24,258 bases of DNA, taken from an uncultured Johnsonella sp. Its GTDB lineage: Bacteria > Bacillota > Clostridia > Lachnospirales > Lachnospiraceae. The stretch lies in NCBI GenBank assembly GCA_905373785.1, contig CAJPUK010000015.1, positions 1 to 24,258 of the forward strand, given 5' to 3'. Positions within the stretch are counted from its first letter, which is position 1, and each line of letters starts with the position of its first letter. Below, in pieces: positions 15,341 through 22,796 of the stretch. A program made the position numbers and the translations under genes. The notes below the pieces were generated by a model. The model did not search any database and had not been told where the DNA came from. It saw only the letters and a program-made list of their open reading frames with translations.

Positions 15341-17428
15341 TTATACCTCCATGATTATAGGTAATATTACAGGATTTCTTTTAATTCTTTTCCACAGAAA
15401 ATCACTTAAGGTATCTCTTATAATGTTTTTTATCTTTGACCAGTCGGATACTCCCGCAGCCAGACAGTCATCCACTCCAACTCTTACAACTTCTGTCGCC
15501 TCTTCCATCAAATCCCCAGACTCCCTTACATATACAAATCCTCTTGATACTATATCAGGTCCTGATAATAACTGATTGGAGCCCTTCTCCAAACTGAGAG
15601 CAACTATTATAATACCATTCTGTGCCAAGTTTTGTCTATCTCTGAGCACAATATTACCTACATCGCCTACACCGAGTCCGTCAACAAAGACTCCTCCTGC
15701 CGCTACTCTGTCAACAACTTTTATGCTGTCTGCCCCAAGCTCTACAACATCTCCGGATGATACCAGTAAGACATTATCCTTTTCCATACCCATGGCTACG
15801 GCAAGTTCTTTTTGTGCCATAAGATGTCTGTATTCTCCATGTACAGGAAGGGCAAACTTAGGCTTTAAGAGTGCATACATAAGTTTTATTTCCTCCTGAC
15901 AGGCATGCCCTGATACATGAGTATCCTGGAAAATAACATTGGCTCCCTTTATAGAAAGCTCATTTATAACCTTACTTACCGCCTTTTCATTGCCCGGAAT
16001 CGGAGTCGAACTCATAATTACCACATCTCCCGGCATTATGCTTACTTTCTTGTGTATGGAAGAAGCCATACGTGAAAGTGCCGCCATACTCTCTCCCTGG
16101 CTTCCCGTAGTTATTATTACTGTGGATTCAGGCGGGTAATTTTTTATACTGTCAACATCTATTAAAGTTCCTTTCGGTATGTTAATGTATCCGAGCTCTC
16201 CGGCTACAGAGATAACATTAACCATGCTCCTACCCTCTACAACAACCTTCCTGCCATACTTATATGCGGTATTTATAATCTGCTGAACCCTGTCTACATT
16301 AGATGCAAATGTAGCCACAAGTATACGATTTTTTTGATTTTCCGCAAATATCGCATCAAAAGTCTTTCCTACAGTCCTCTCAGACATTGTAAATCCGGGT
16401 TTTGTAGCATTGGTAGAGTCGCACATAAGAGCAAGGCAGCCTTCTCTTCCGATATCTGCCATACGTTGCAGATCCGCAGCATCTCCAAATACCGGGGTAT
16501 AGTCAACTTTAAAATCTCCGGTGTGGAACACTACTCCGGCAGGTGAGAATATAGCAAGCGCCGCCGCATCCGCTATAGAGTGGTTGGTCTTTATGAATTC
16601 AACCTTAAAATCTCCGAATTCTACGGTTTCACCATATTTAACCACATTTAATTTCGCCGTCTTATCTATATTGTGTTCTTTTAATTTTCTTTCTATTAAA
16701 GCCATGGTAAGCCTTGTACCGTAAACCGGTATATTAAGTTGCTTTAATATATAAGGCAGCGCTCCTATGTGATCCTCATGCCCGTGAGTTATACAAAATC
16801 CCTTAAGTTTTGAAAAATTATTTTTCAAATAACTTACATCGGGAATTACCAGATCTATACCGAGCATATCATCGCTTGGAAAAGCGAGACCGCAGTCTAC
16901 TATAAATATACTGTTCTCATACTCAAATGCGGTTATATTCATGCCTATTTGCTCAAGTCCGCCAAGCGGTATGATCTTGATCTTTTTATTGTTTTTCTTG
17001 GTCTTTTTTCTTGTAATTGCCTGCTTTTTGATAGAAACTTCAGTCCTGCTTTTAACCTTTTTATTTTTATCTAAAGCGATTTTTGCAAGCTGTTCTTCTA
17101 CAGACTTAAGAAGTGCCTCTTCCCTTGCTTTTTTAGACTCTTTTAAGAACGCTGCTTTTTCCTTAGACTCTTGTACTACAGACTCCGTACTTTTGATTTT
17201 TCTCTTTGGCTTAGCTACGGGAAGTGCTGCTTTTTCATTTTCCGTACTGTTATTTTTCTTGTTGTCGGTATTTAAGTTATCTTCTTTGACCTTAGCAGCC
17301 TCTTTTTTTCTTCCGCTCTTACCCTTTTCACTATCCTTACCGTTCTCATCCTTTGCACTAAGACTATCATTAAGTTCTTTGATTTTCTTTATAGCCTTAA
17401 GCGGATTTATTTCCTTTCCTATACTCAA
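15341..17428 (-). CDS. rnj: Ribonuclease J with long lysine-rich N-terminal extension
   Basis: 695-aa metallo-beta-lactamase/beta-CASP nuclease (5'-3' exo- and endoribonuclease of RNA decay). The catalytic core begins near residue 148 (KKIKIIPLGGLEQIG) and holds the zinc motif HGHEDH at 215-220. The later segments MSSTPIPGNE, DTHVSGH and LPVHGEYRH are standard RNase J motifs, and the C-terminal domain ends normally. Typical RNase J is about 555 aa. The extra roughly 147 residues are Lys/Glu/Ser/Asn-rich, probably disordered or coiled-coil. The start codon is TTG at 17428-17426, supported by AGGAGG 7 nt upstream and overlapping the end of the preceding yrzB-like gene; no better downstream start was obvious. 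I cannot tell J1 from J2. Confidence 0.93.
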   Translation of the reverse strand: MSIGKEINPLKAIKKIKELNDSLSAKDENGKDSEKGKSGRKKEAAKVKEDNLNTDNKKNNSTENEKAALPVAKPKRKIKSTESVVQESKEKAAFLKESKKAREEALLKSVEEQLAKIALDKNKKVKSRTEVSIKKQAITRKKTKKNNKKIKIIPLGGLEQIGMNITAFEYENSIFIVDCGLAFPSDDMLGIDLVIPDVSYLKNNFSKLKGFCITHGHEDHIGALPYILKQLNIPVYGTRLTMALIERKLKEHNIDKTAKLNVVKYGETVEFGDFKVEFIKTNHSIADAAALAIFSPAGVVFHTGDFKVDYTPVFGDAADLQRMADIGREGCLALMCDSTNATKPGFTMSERTVGKTFDAIFAENQKNRILVATFASNVDRVQQIINTAYKYGRKVVVEGRSMVNVISVAGELGYINIPKGTLIDVDSIKNYPPESTVIITTGSQGESMAALSRMASSIHKKVSIMPGDVVIMSSTPIPGNEKAVSKVINELSIKGANVIFQDTHVSGHACQEEIKLMYALLKPKFALPVHGEYRHLMAQKELAVAMGMEKDNVLLVSSGDVVELGADSIKVVDRVAAGGVFVDGLGVGDVGNIVLRDRQNLAQNGIIIVALSLEKGSNQLLSGPDIVSRGFVYVRESGDLMEEATEVVRVGVDDCLAAGVSDWSKIKNIIRDTLSDFLWKRIKRNPVILPIIMEV

Positions 17429-17439
17429 TTAACAACCTC

Positions 17440-17694
17440 CTACTTTTCTATATCTATATCCATATCGCTTATAAGTTCTGAAAACACATCAGCAAGCATA
17501 TCAAGTTCTTTATCATCTTCTACAAACTCATATACCGAATCCAAGTCCTTATCACCTGATACATCTTTTAGTATATAAGCGTTGTCATCTTCGCTTGCAA
17601 GTATATAATCACGACCCTCTACTTTTGCGGTTTCAATAACTATAAGCTCTATTTCATTACCTTCATCATCTATAATACTTATCTTATTATCCAT
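17440..17694 (-). CDS. DUF1292 family protein (YrzB-like)
   Basis: 84-aa acidic protein with the DUF1292 pattern: ISIIDDEGNEIELIVIET at the N-terminus, then RDYILASEDDNAYILKDV and a Glu/Asp-rich C-terminus. Function is unknown in the family. Its placement after ruvX and the ireB-like gene is one of the most conserved gene orders in Firmicutes (B. subtilis yrzL-yrrK-yrzB). The ATG overlaps the last 8 nt of ruvX with an AGAGG site inside ruvX, and its own end carries the ribosome binding site of RNase J. Confidence 0.9.
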   Translation of the reverse strand: MDNKISIIDDEGNEIELIVIETAKVEGRDYILASEDDNAYILKDVSGDKDLDSVYEFVEDDKELDMLADVFSELISDMDIDIEK

Positions 17695-18121
17695 ATAACC
17701 TCTCTTTATTTTTATTCATAAACTCTCTAAGTATAACCGAAGCCGCCACACTGTCTATGTAGCGTTTCATATCTTCTTTTTTTATTCCGCTGTCTGTAAG
17801 TATCTCCTTGGCTTCCACGCTGCTTAATCTCTCATCCTGCCACAAAACCTCAAGTCCTGTCCTTCTTTCCAAAGCCTCTTTAAATTCCAAGCTCTTTTTA
17901 ACTCTTTCTCCCTCACTGTCATCCATATTAAGAGGTTTTCCAAGCACCAAAACAGAGATTGACTTTTCTTCTATAATTTCTTCAATCCTCGCCAAAGTTT
18001 TTCTTAATTTGTTTTCTTTTTCCCGTTTTATGGTCTCCAAAGGAAGAGCAGTAAGTCCAAGTTCATCGCTTACTGCCAATCCTACAGTTTTAGAGCCATA
18101 GTCAAGTGCCATTATTCTCAT
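17687..18121 (-). CDS. ruvX: RuvX/YqgF Holliday-junction-resolvase-like nuclease
   Basis: 144-aa RNase H-fold protein. The N-terminal MRIMALDYGSKTVGLAVSDE holds the catalytic Asp of the DYGxxxxG motif. LVLGKPLNMD, WQDERLSSVEA and the closing DSVAASVILREFM complete the YqgF pattern and acidic site. Proposed roles are Holliday-junction resolution and processing of 16S rRNA 5' ends. I use the ATG at 18121, which gives the canonical N-terminus. A TTG three codons upstream, with AAGG 6 nt before it, is an alternative start. A strong hairpin lies 29 nt upstream in the ireB-ruvX gap. Confidence 0.93.
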   Translation of the reverse strand: MRIMALDYGSKTVGLAVSDELGLTALPLETIKREKENKLRKTLARIEEIIEEKSISVLVLGKPLNMDDSEGERVKKSLEFKEALERRTGLEVLWQDERLSSVEAKEILTDSGIKKEDMKRYIDSVAASVILREFMNKNKERLYG

Positions 18122-18150
18122 TTTTTCCAATATGAACCTTATACACGCAA

Positions 18151-18179
18151 ATGAGTTGACCTGCCAAAGGTCAACTCAT
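18151..18179 (-). promoter_or_regulatory. Strong 11-bp hairpin in the ireB-ruvX gap
   Basis: ATGAGTTGACC (18151-18161) and GGTCAACTCAT (18169-18179) form a perfect 11-bp stem with a 7-nt loop. No U-tract follows on the minus strand, so a simple intrinsic terminator is unlikely. The segment TTGACC recurs at 18206-18211, upstream in the transcript; its complement there could pair with the proximal arm and compete with the hairpin. It may set relative expression of ireB and the downstream operon by RNA processing or partial attenuation. Confidence 0.55.
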
Positions 18180-18248
18180 CCACTTAAACTCACGTTATTA
18201 TCTAATTGACCAAAAGTCTGTACGCTATCCACGCGACTTTAATGAATA

Positions 18249-18512
18249 CTACTTAGAAAACTTAGTATCTATATATACACTAAGCAACTCTTCGATTATC
18301 TCGTCTCTTTCCACCTTCATTATAAGGCTTCTTGCACTGTTGTAACTGGTTATATAAGTCGGGTCTCCGGACATAACATAACCTACTATCTGGTTGACAG
18401 GATTATACCCCTTCTTAGTTAATGCTTCATACACAAGAGCGAGTACTTCACTTACATCTATTTTCTTTTCCTGTACTGTATCAAAAAACTGAGTATCTCT
18501 AATATCAGCCAT
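18249..18512 (-). CDS. ireB: IreB-family regulatory phosphoprotein (UPF0297)
   Basis: 87-aa member of UPF0297. The family core is clear: VLALVYEALTKKGYNPVNQI (24-43), VGYVMSGDPTYITSY and RDEIIEELLSVYI. In Enterococcus faecalis IreB is phosphorylated on N-terminal threonines by the Ser/Thr kinase IreK and modulates cephalosporin resistance; Thr7 and Thr12 here are candidate sites. This is the first gene of the minus-strand series, with a candidate promoter at 18541-18569 and a GAGG about 11 nt before the ATG. Its kinase and phosphatase partners are not in the window. Confidence 0.94.
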   Translation of the reverse strand: MADIRDTQFFDTVQEKKIDVSEVLALVYEALTKKGYNPVNQIVGYVMSGDPTYITSYNSARSLIMKVERDEIIEELLSVYIDTKFSK

Positions 18513-18540
18513 AATTCCCGTACCTCACATTATTTATTAT

Positions 18541-18569
18541 ATTTTATACGATATAGAACACTAGTACAA
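18541..18569 (-). promoter_or_regulatory. Candidate sigma-A promoter of the ireB operon
   Basis: On the minus strand TTGTAC (18569-18564) and TAAAAT (18546-18541) are spaced by 17 nt. The -10 ends 28 nt before the ireB ATG, leaving a short leader. An overlapping TATAAA with a 15-nt spacer is an alternative -10. Confidence 0.4.
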
Positions 18570-18707
18570 GTCATTAATTCTTACAAAAAAACTACTAGTT
18601 TTATGGTTCTTTATGTAATTATTTAAAAAACGATCCTTTCTTCTTAGCTTTATTCTCACAATGGAAGCATGCCATTGCACAAAATCTCAAAAGCCGTTCC
18701 TTTAACA

Positions 18708-18728
18708 GATATAGTAAGTTACTATATC
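18708..18728. promoter_or_regulatory. Perfect 21-bp palindrome, operator-like
   Basis: GATATAGTAA (18708-18717), a single central G, then TTACTATATC (18719-18728): ten-base arms with perfect symmetry. It sits about 80 bp upstream of the -35 of the HD gene and about 140 bp from the ireB promoter. The binding protein is unknown; it does not match Fur/PerR, Rex, CodY or LexA consensus sites as I know them. Confidence 0.45.
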
Positions 18729-18806
18729 AATGACTGTTTAATCACTTATTCCCTTCTTATACCGACTTATAGCAAAAAATGTTATGTATTATTAGCTTAT
18801 TATTTA

Positions 18807-18834
18807 TTGTCTATTTATTTATATGTATTATAAT
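18807..18834 (+). promoter_or_regulatory. Candidate sigma-A promoter of the HD hydrolase gene
   Basis: TTGTCT (18807-18812), a 16-nt spacer and a perfect TATAAT (18829-18834), followed by a leader of roughly 35 nt to the GTG start at 18876 and its AAAGGAG site. Confidence 0.5.
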
Positions 18835-18875
18835 AATAGCATAGAGTTTTTATCTGTTTACAGAAAGGAGTAGTT

Positions 18876-19541
18876 GTGAAAGAAACATTTAAAAGATTGC
18901 ATTGGCATCTGAGAGAAGAAATCTTTAATACTGCATCACTTTATAAGTATGTTGAAAACTTTGCGATAAATAATAATTTTCATGAAAGTAAGCTTGCCCT
19001 TCCGTTTATGAAAGAAAAGCATGAAGGACAGTATAGAAATAAACCTTGGTTTGGCAGCGAACATAAGGTTGAGTACATCAACCATCCGCTTTCTATGGCG
19101 AAACATTCAATAGCTTTGGAAATTTTTGATGACAATATACTTGCAAGTATACTTCTTCACGATGTCTGCGAGGACTGCGGTGTAGCTTATACAGACCTGC
19201 CCTGCAATGACACCGTTAAAGAAGCTGTTAAATTGCTTAGTTATAATAAAAATCCCGAGCTTGACAAGGAAACTCTAAAGGAAATATATTACAGCAACAT
19301 TTCTCTAAACCCCATCGCTACCATAGTTAAAGTACTGGACAGATGCAACAATATTTCAAATATGGCTGCAAGCTTCCATGATACAAGGCTTATTAATTAT
19401 ATAAATGATACTCAAATATATGTATTTCCGCTTCTTGAGCATATACACTCAAGTCATATACTAAATGAAGCACAAACTTTCTTAATACAGTACCAAATGT
19501 TCAGCATTATAGAAAGTATAAAAAATATGATACTTCGTTAA
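18876..19541 (+). CDS. RelA/SpoT-type HD hydrolase, stand-alone (candidate small alarmone hydrolase)
   Basis: 221-aa HD-domain protein and the only plus-strand gene. The motif order matches the (p)ppGpp hydrolase domain of Rel/SpoT and MESH1: H49-x-G-Q-x-R54, then INHPLSMA with H70, LLHDVCED with H95-D96 and E99-D100, and VKVLDRCNN with D155 and N159 in the D-x3-N spacing seen in Rel hydrolases. No synthetase, TGS or ACT domain follows, so it would act as a free-standing hydrolase. A short insertion (about 57-65) separates the first two motifs. The start is GTG at 18876 with AAAGGAG 5 nt before it. It is transcribed divergently from ireB and stops 2 bp from the response regulator stop. Activity on ppGpp is inferred; other pyrophosphorylated nucleotides are possible. 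Confidence 0.8.
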   Translation: MKETFKRLHWHLREEIFNTASLYKYVENFAINNNFHESKLALPFMKEKHEGQYRNKPWFGSEHKVEYINHPLSMAKHSIALEIFDDNILASILLHDVCEDCGVAYTDLPCNDTVKEAVKLLSYNKNPELDKETLKEIYYSNISLNPIATIVKVLDRCNNISNMAASFHDTRLINYINDTQIYVFPLLEHIHSSHILNEAQTFLIQYQMFSIIESIKNMILR

Positions 19542-19543
19542 TT

Positions 19544-20233
19544 CTAAACCCTGAATCTGTAACCTACTCCCCATATTGTTTCTATGTATTGAGGTTTAGC
19601 AGAGTTATACTCTATCTTTTCTCTGATTTTCTTAATATGTACGGTTACAGTAGCTATATCTCCTACCGACTCCATATCCCAAATCTCTCTGAACAGATCC
19701 TCTTTGGAGAATACATGATTGGGATTGGAGGCAAGGAAGGTAAGAAGATCGAACTCTCTTGCCGTAAGAGATTTCTCCTCACCGTTGACCCACACCTTTC
19801 TTGAGGTTTTATCAATTTTAAGACCTCTTATTTCTATAAATTCATTATCCTGATTGGCGCTGCCTAAAAGTCTTTCATATCTTGACATATGAGCCTTGAC
19901 TCTTGCCACAAGTTCACTTGGCGAAAAAGGTTTTGTAATATAATCATCAGCTCCAAGCCCCAAACCTCTTATCTTGTCTATATCGTCTTTTTTTGCACTT
20001 ACCATGATAACAGGAGTATCTTTTACTTCTCTTACCGCCTTGCATATCTCAAATCCGTCTACTTTCGGAAGCATGATATCAAGTATTATAAGATCATAAT
20101 TGTTTTCAATAGCTGCCTTTTTTCCATCCTCGCCATTATGGCAAAGCTCCACCTCATAACCTGATATTTCCAAATAATCTCTTTCCAACTCCGCAATGCT
20201 GACTTCATCTTCTACTATCAATATTTTCTTCAT
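19544..20233 (-). CDS. OmpR/PhoB-family response regulator
   Basis: 229-aa transcription regulator. The receiver domain (1-115) has acidic residues E8/D9, phosphoacceptor Asp52 in LIILDIMLPKVDG, the S/T switch at VSA (78-80) and Lys101 in TKPF. The winged-helix DNA-binding domain (about 130-229) carries LTAREFDLLTFLASNP and the recognition-helix region TVTVHIKKIREKI, ending WGVGYRFRV. The start ATG at 20233 lies inside the kinase gene (29-nt overlap) with AGAGGT 8 nt before it, so kinase and regulator are made from one message. The regulon is unknown. The gene ends 2 bp from the stop of the convergent HD gene. Confidence 0.95.
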   Translation of the reverse strand: MKKILIVEDEVSIAELERDYLEISGYEVELCHNGEDGKKAAIENNYDLIILDIMLPKVDGFEICKAVREVKDTPVIMVSAKKDDIDKIRGLGLGADDYITKPFSPSELVARVKAHMSRYERLLGSANQDNEFIEIRGLKIDKTSRKVWVNGEEKSLTAREFDLLTFLASNPNHVFSKEDLFREIWDMESVGDIATVTVHIKKIREKIEYNSAKPQYIETIWGVGYRFRV

Positions 20234-21281
20234 AGCTTTTTACCTCTTGGTATTTTCTAAGGAGCATGGTTATATGCGTTCCTTCACCCTCTTTGCTGCT
20301 TGCCCATATATGACCGTTATGGTCTTCAATAATTTTTTTAACTATTGAAAGTCCTATACCGCTGCCTCCCTTTGCCAGGTTTCTTGAGCTGTCTCCCCTG
20401 TAAAATCTGTCAAATATATAAGGCAGATCTGTCGAAGATATACCTGAACCGTTGTCCGCTATATCTATCTTTATAAAATCTTTATCATCATAAAGCCTGA
20501 TGCTTATATTTGAATCCGGCTTGTCCAAATGTTTTACACTGTTGCTTATAATATTATTAACCACTCTTTTTAACTGCTCTACATCAGCAATAACTACGGT
20601 ATCAGGTGATAGATCACTTTCAAAAGAAAAGCTTATATTTCTGGATTCCATATCAAGACTTACTTCCTCAGAACAGTCCTTAAAAAAGTTGACAATATAG
20701 ATTTTATCATAGTTATACGGAACCTTGTTGGTATCTATTTTTGCATAGAAAGTAAGTTCATCTATAAGTCTGTCCATATCGTTGGCTTTATTATATATAG
20801 TTCTGATATACTTATCAAGTTTTTCAGGAGAAGAAGCAACTCCGTCCATAATTCCCTCTACATATCCCTTGATTGCCGTTATCGGAGTCTTAAGATCATG
20901 AGATATATTACTTATAAGCTCCTTGTTATCCCTGTCATACTGGATCTTTTCCGCCTCATTTTCTTTAAGTCTTATTCGCATTTCCTCAAAATCCATGCAC
21001 AACTGCCCTATCTCATCATCAGAGTCTATGTCAAGTGTAAAGTCAAGATTACCTTCTTTTATATGTCTTGTAGCCTCCTGAAGTTTTGAAAGCGGTCTTA
21101 ATATGGATCTGTATACCCATAAAATATTAAGAAAGGAAATAGCCATAAGTATACTTATCGCACTGGTCAGTATGTCAATTTCCTTAAGTCCCGTAATACT
21201 TGTAAGTATTGCCACTATCATAAGTATTGCCACCATAAGTATGGTTGCAAATATAACAAATAAACCAAGTTTTAATCTCAT
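20205..21281 (-). CDS. Membrane sensor histidine kinase with minimal extracellular region
   Basis: 358-aa two-component kinase. Two membrane helices (about 6-29 and 38-57) are joined by a loop of only about 8 residues, so there is no real extracellular sensor. A HAMP linker (about 59-111) follows, then the HisKA dimerisation domain with His128 in ISHDLKTPITAIKGY, and the ATPase domain with the N box around NNIISNSVKH, DNGSGIS and GGSGIGLSIVKKI. The architecture suits an intramembrane-sensing kinase, often tied to envelope stress or antibiotics; that is inference. Kinase precedes regulator, overlapping by 29 nt. Upstream, between this gene and metK, lies a long rod-shaped RNA-like fold ending 43 nt before the start. 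Confidence 0.94.
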   Translation of the reverse strand: MRLKLGLFVIFATILMVAILMIVAILTSITGLKEIDILTSAISILMAISFLNILWVYRSILRPLSKLQEATRHIKEGNLDFTLDIDSDDEIGQLCMDFEEMRIRLKENEAEKIQYDRDNKELISNISHDLKTPITAIKGYVEGIMDGVASSPEKLDKYIRTIYNKANDMDRLIDELTFYAKIDTNKVPYNYDKIYIVNFFKDCSEEVSLDMESRNISFSFESDLSPDTVVIADVEQLKRVVNNIISNSVKHLDKPDSNISIRLYDDKDFIKIDIADNGSGISSTDLPYIFDRFYRGDSSRNLAKGGSGIGLSIVKKIIEDHNGHIWASSKEGEGTHITMLLRKYQEVKSYEENIDSRR

Positions 21282-21324
21282 GAAAACCTCTTAATTTCTG
21301 ATGACTTATCTAATAGTTGTTCTA

Positions 21325-21480
21325 CAACATAAACCCTTAAACTGTCTTGCCAAAGGGCAATCCGAAGCCCCCGATACCTGCTTTAAAAAAGCGTCAGGTG
21401 AAGATAAAGCTTAGTACGCTTCCGGACTTTAGTTAAGAGAATTTGTCCAAGGCAAGATATGTTTATAACGGTTTATGTTG
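21325..21480. ncRNA. Candidate structured RNA: long rod with central bubble (6S-like shape)
   Basis: The 249-bp gap between metK and the kinase holds collinear inverted repeats forming one rod. Pairs are 21325-21335 with 21470-21480 (11 bp, CAACATAAACC), 21338-21342 with 21461-21465 (5 bp), 21345-21351 with 21451-21457 (7 bp, TCTTGCC) and 21361-21368 with 21418-21426 (8 bp, one bulge). The tip is ACCT-GCTTT/AAAGC-AGGT (21376-21399). Between the third and fourth helices is an asymmetric bubble of 9 and 24 nt. Closing stem, bubble and terminal stem recall 6S RNA, though 156 nt is short for it. The strand is not certain. It could be a stable sRNA or a leader of the kinase operon. Confidence 0.45.
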
Positions 21481-21530
21481 CAAGCAACTCATTATTTATC
21501 AAAAATGGCCAACTGTCAGCTTAACCTGCC

Positions 21531-22718
21531 TTAAACCAAATAAGACTTTATCTTTTCAAGTTTGTCAAGTCTCTCCCAGGGAAGGTCAAGATCGTCTCTT
21601 CCAAAATGCCCATAACTTGCCACCTGCTTATATATAGGTCTTCTCAGATCAAGCATTTTTATAATTCCTGCCGGTCTTAAATCAAAGTTCTCCCTTACTA
21701 TAGCACAAAGTTTTTCATCACTAAGTTTACCAGTTTCAAAGCTGTCTATAGATATGGAAGTAGGATTGGCTACACCTATGGCATATGAAAGCTGTACTTC
21801 ACACCTTTCTGCCAAACCTGCCGCAACTATATGCTTAGCCACATATCTTGCCGCATAAGCTGCCGACCTGTCTACCTTTGTGCAGTCCTTACCTGAAAAA
21901 GCACCGCCGCCATGTCTTGCATATCCTCCATAGGTATCCACTATGATCTTCCTTCCGGTAAGTCCCGAATCTCCCTGAGGTCCTCCTATTACAAAGCGTC
22001 CCGTAGGATTGATAAATATCTTTGTGTGCTCATCTACCATGTGGGCAGGCAATACTTCATTAAATACATATTCCTTGATATCTTTATGAATCTTGCTTTG
22101 CTCAACTTCTTCATTATGCTGTGTAGAAAGTACCACCGCATCTATTCTTACAGGTTTATTATTCTCGTCATATTCTACAGTTACCTGTGTCTTGCCGTCA
22201 GGTCTAAGATAGGGTATTATTCCCTTTTTTCTTACATAACTTAACCTTCTTGAAAGCTTGTGAGCAAGGTATATCGGATACGGCATATAATCCTCAGTCT
22301 CTGTAGTTGCGTAACCGAACATCATTCCCTGATCGCCTGCGCCCGTGTCCAAATCATCATTTTCCAGCCCCTCTTTAGCTTCAAGTGCCTTGTCCACACC
22401 CATAGCAATATCTGAGGACTGCTCGTCCAAAGCTACCAAAACTCCGCAAGTATCAGCATCAAAGCCGTACTTTGCCCTATCATATCCTATCTCTCTGACA
22501 GTATCCCTGACTATTTTTTGTATATCAACATAGGCAGATGTGGTTATCTCTCCCATAACCATAACCAAACCTGTAGTAGTACAGGTTTCACAGGCAACTC
22601 TGCCCATTGGGTCCTGCTCTATAATAGCATCTAATATAGCGTCAGATATCTGATCGCACATTTTATCCGGATGTCCCTCTGTTACTGATTCAGAGGTGAA
22701 TAATCTCTTTTCTGACAT
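21531..22718 (-). CDS. metK: S-adenosylmethionine synthetase
   Basis: 395-aa cytosolic enzyme making SAM from methionine and ATP. Signature motifs are GHPDK (15-19), GAGDQG (126-131), the glycine-rich GGGAFSGKD (270-278) and the C-terminal GHFGR...LPWE segment. Length is normal. GGAGG lies 11 nt before the ATG, a longer spacer than its neighbours. The leader shows no SAM-I (S-box) motif, although clostridial metK genes often have one. It has a long AU-rich hairpin instead. It sits between an amino-acid ABC transporter and a two-component system, all on the minus strand. Confidence 0.98.
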   Translation of the reverse strand: MSEKRLFTSESVTEGHPDKMCDQISDAILDAIIEQDPMGRVACETCTTTGLVMVMGEITTSAYVDIQKIVRDTVREIGYDRAKYGFDADTCGVLVALDEQSSDIAMGVDKALEAKEGLENDDLDTGAGDQGMMFGYATTETEDYMPYPIYLAHKLSRRLSYVRKKGIIPYLRPDGKTQVTVEYDENNKPVRIDAVVLSTQHNEEVEQSKIHKDIKEYVFNEVLPAHMVDEHTKIFINPTGRFVIGGPQGDSGLTGRKIIVDTYGGYARHGGGAFSGKDCTKVDRSAAYAARYVAKHIVAAGLAERCEVQLSYAIGVANPTSISIDSFETGKLSDEKLCAIVRENFDLRPAGIIKMLDLRRPIYKQVASYGHFGRDDLDLPWERLDKLEKIKSYLV

Positions 22719-22796
22719 AATGTTAATGTCCTCCTTTAAGTCTGTTTACCACATTTTGAGCATGCTTATAAATAAAAAATTTCTCTACCATTTAGA

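Larger units (their letters stand above)
18513..18875. promoter_or_regulatory. Divergent control region between ireB and the HD gene (363 bp, no gene seen)
   Basis: No convincing coding frame occurs in this AT-rich gap. It holds the ireB promoter, a 15-bp palindrome AAAACTACTAGTTTT (18588-18602), an inverted repeat CAATGG/CCATTG (18659-18677), a 21-bp odd-centred palindrome at 18708-18728 and the promoter of the plus-strand HD gene. The palindromes look like protein binding sites rather than terminators: their loops are too small and no U-tracts follow. Confidence 0.5.

Noticed and set aside
16941..17432. A 163-codon plus-strand frame opposite the RNase J N-terminus
   Set aside because: It is the complement of the lysine-rich extension, giving a Leu/Phe/Ser-rich translation; no ribosome binding site or family resemblance.
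21325..21480. SRP (4.5S) RNA, suggested by a GTCCGGAAGC string on the minus strand
   Set aside because: The SRP Alu/S-domain core (GGAAGGAAGCAGCC-type) and its asymmetric loops are missing.
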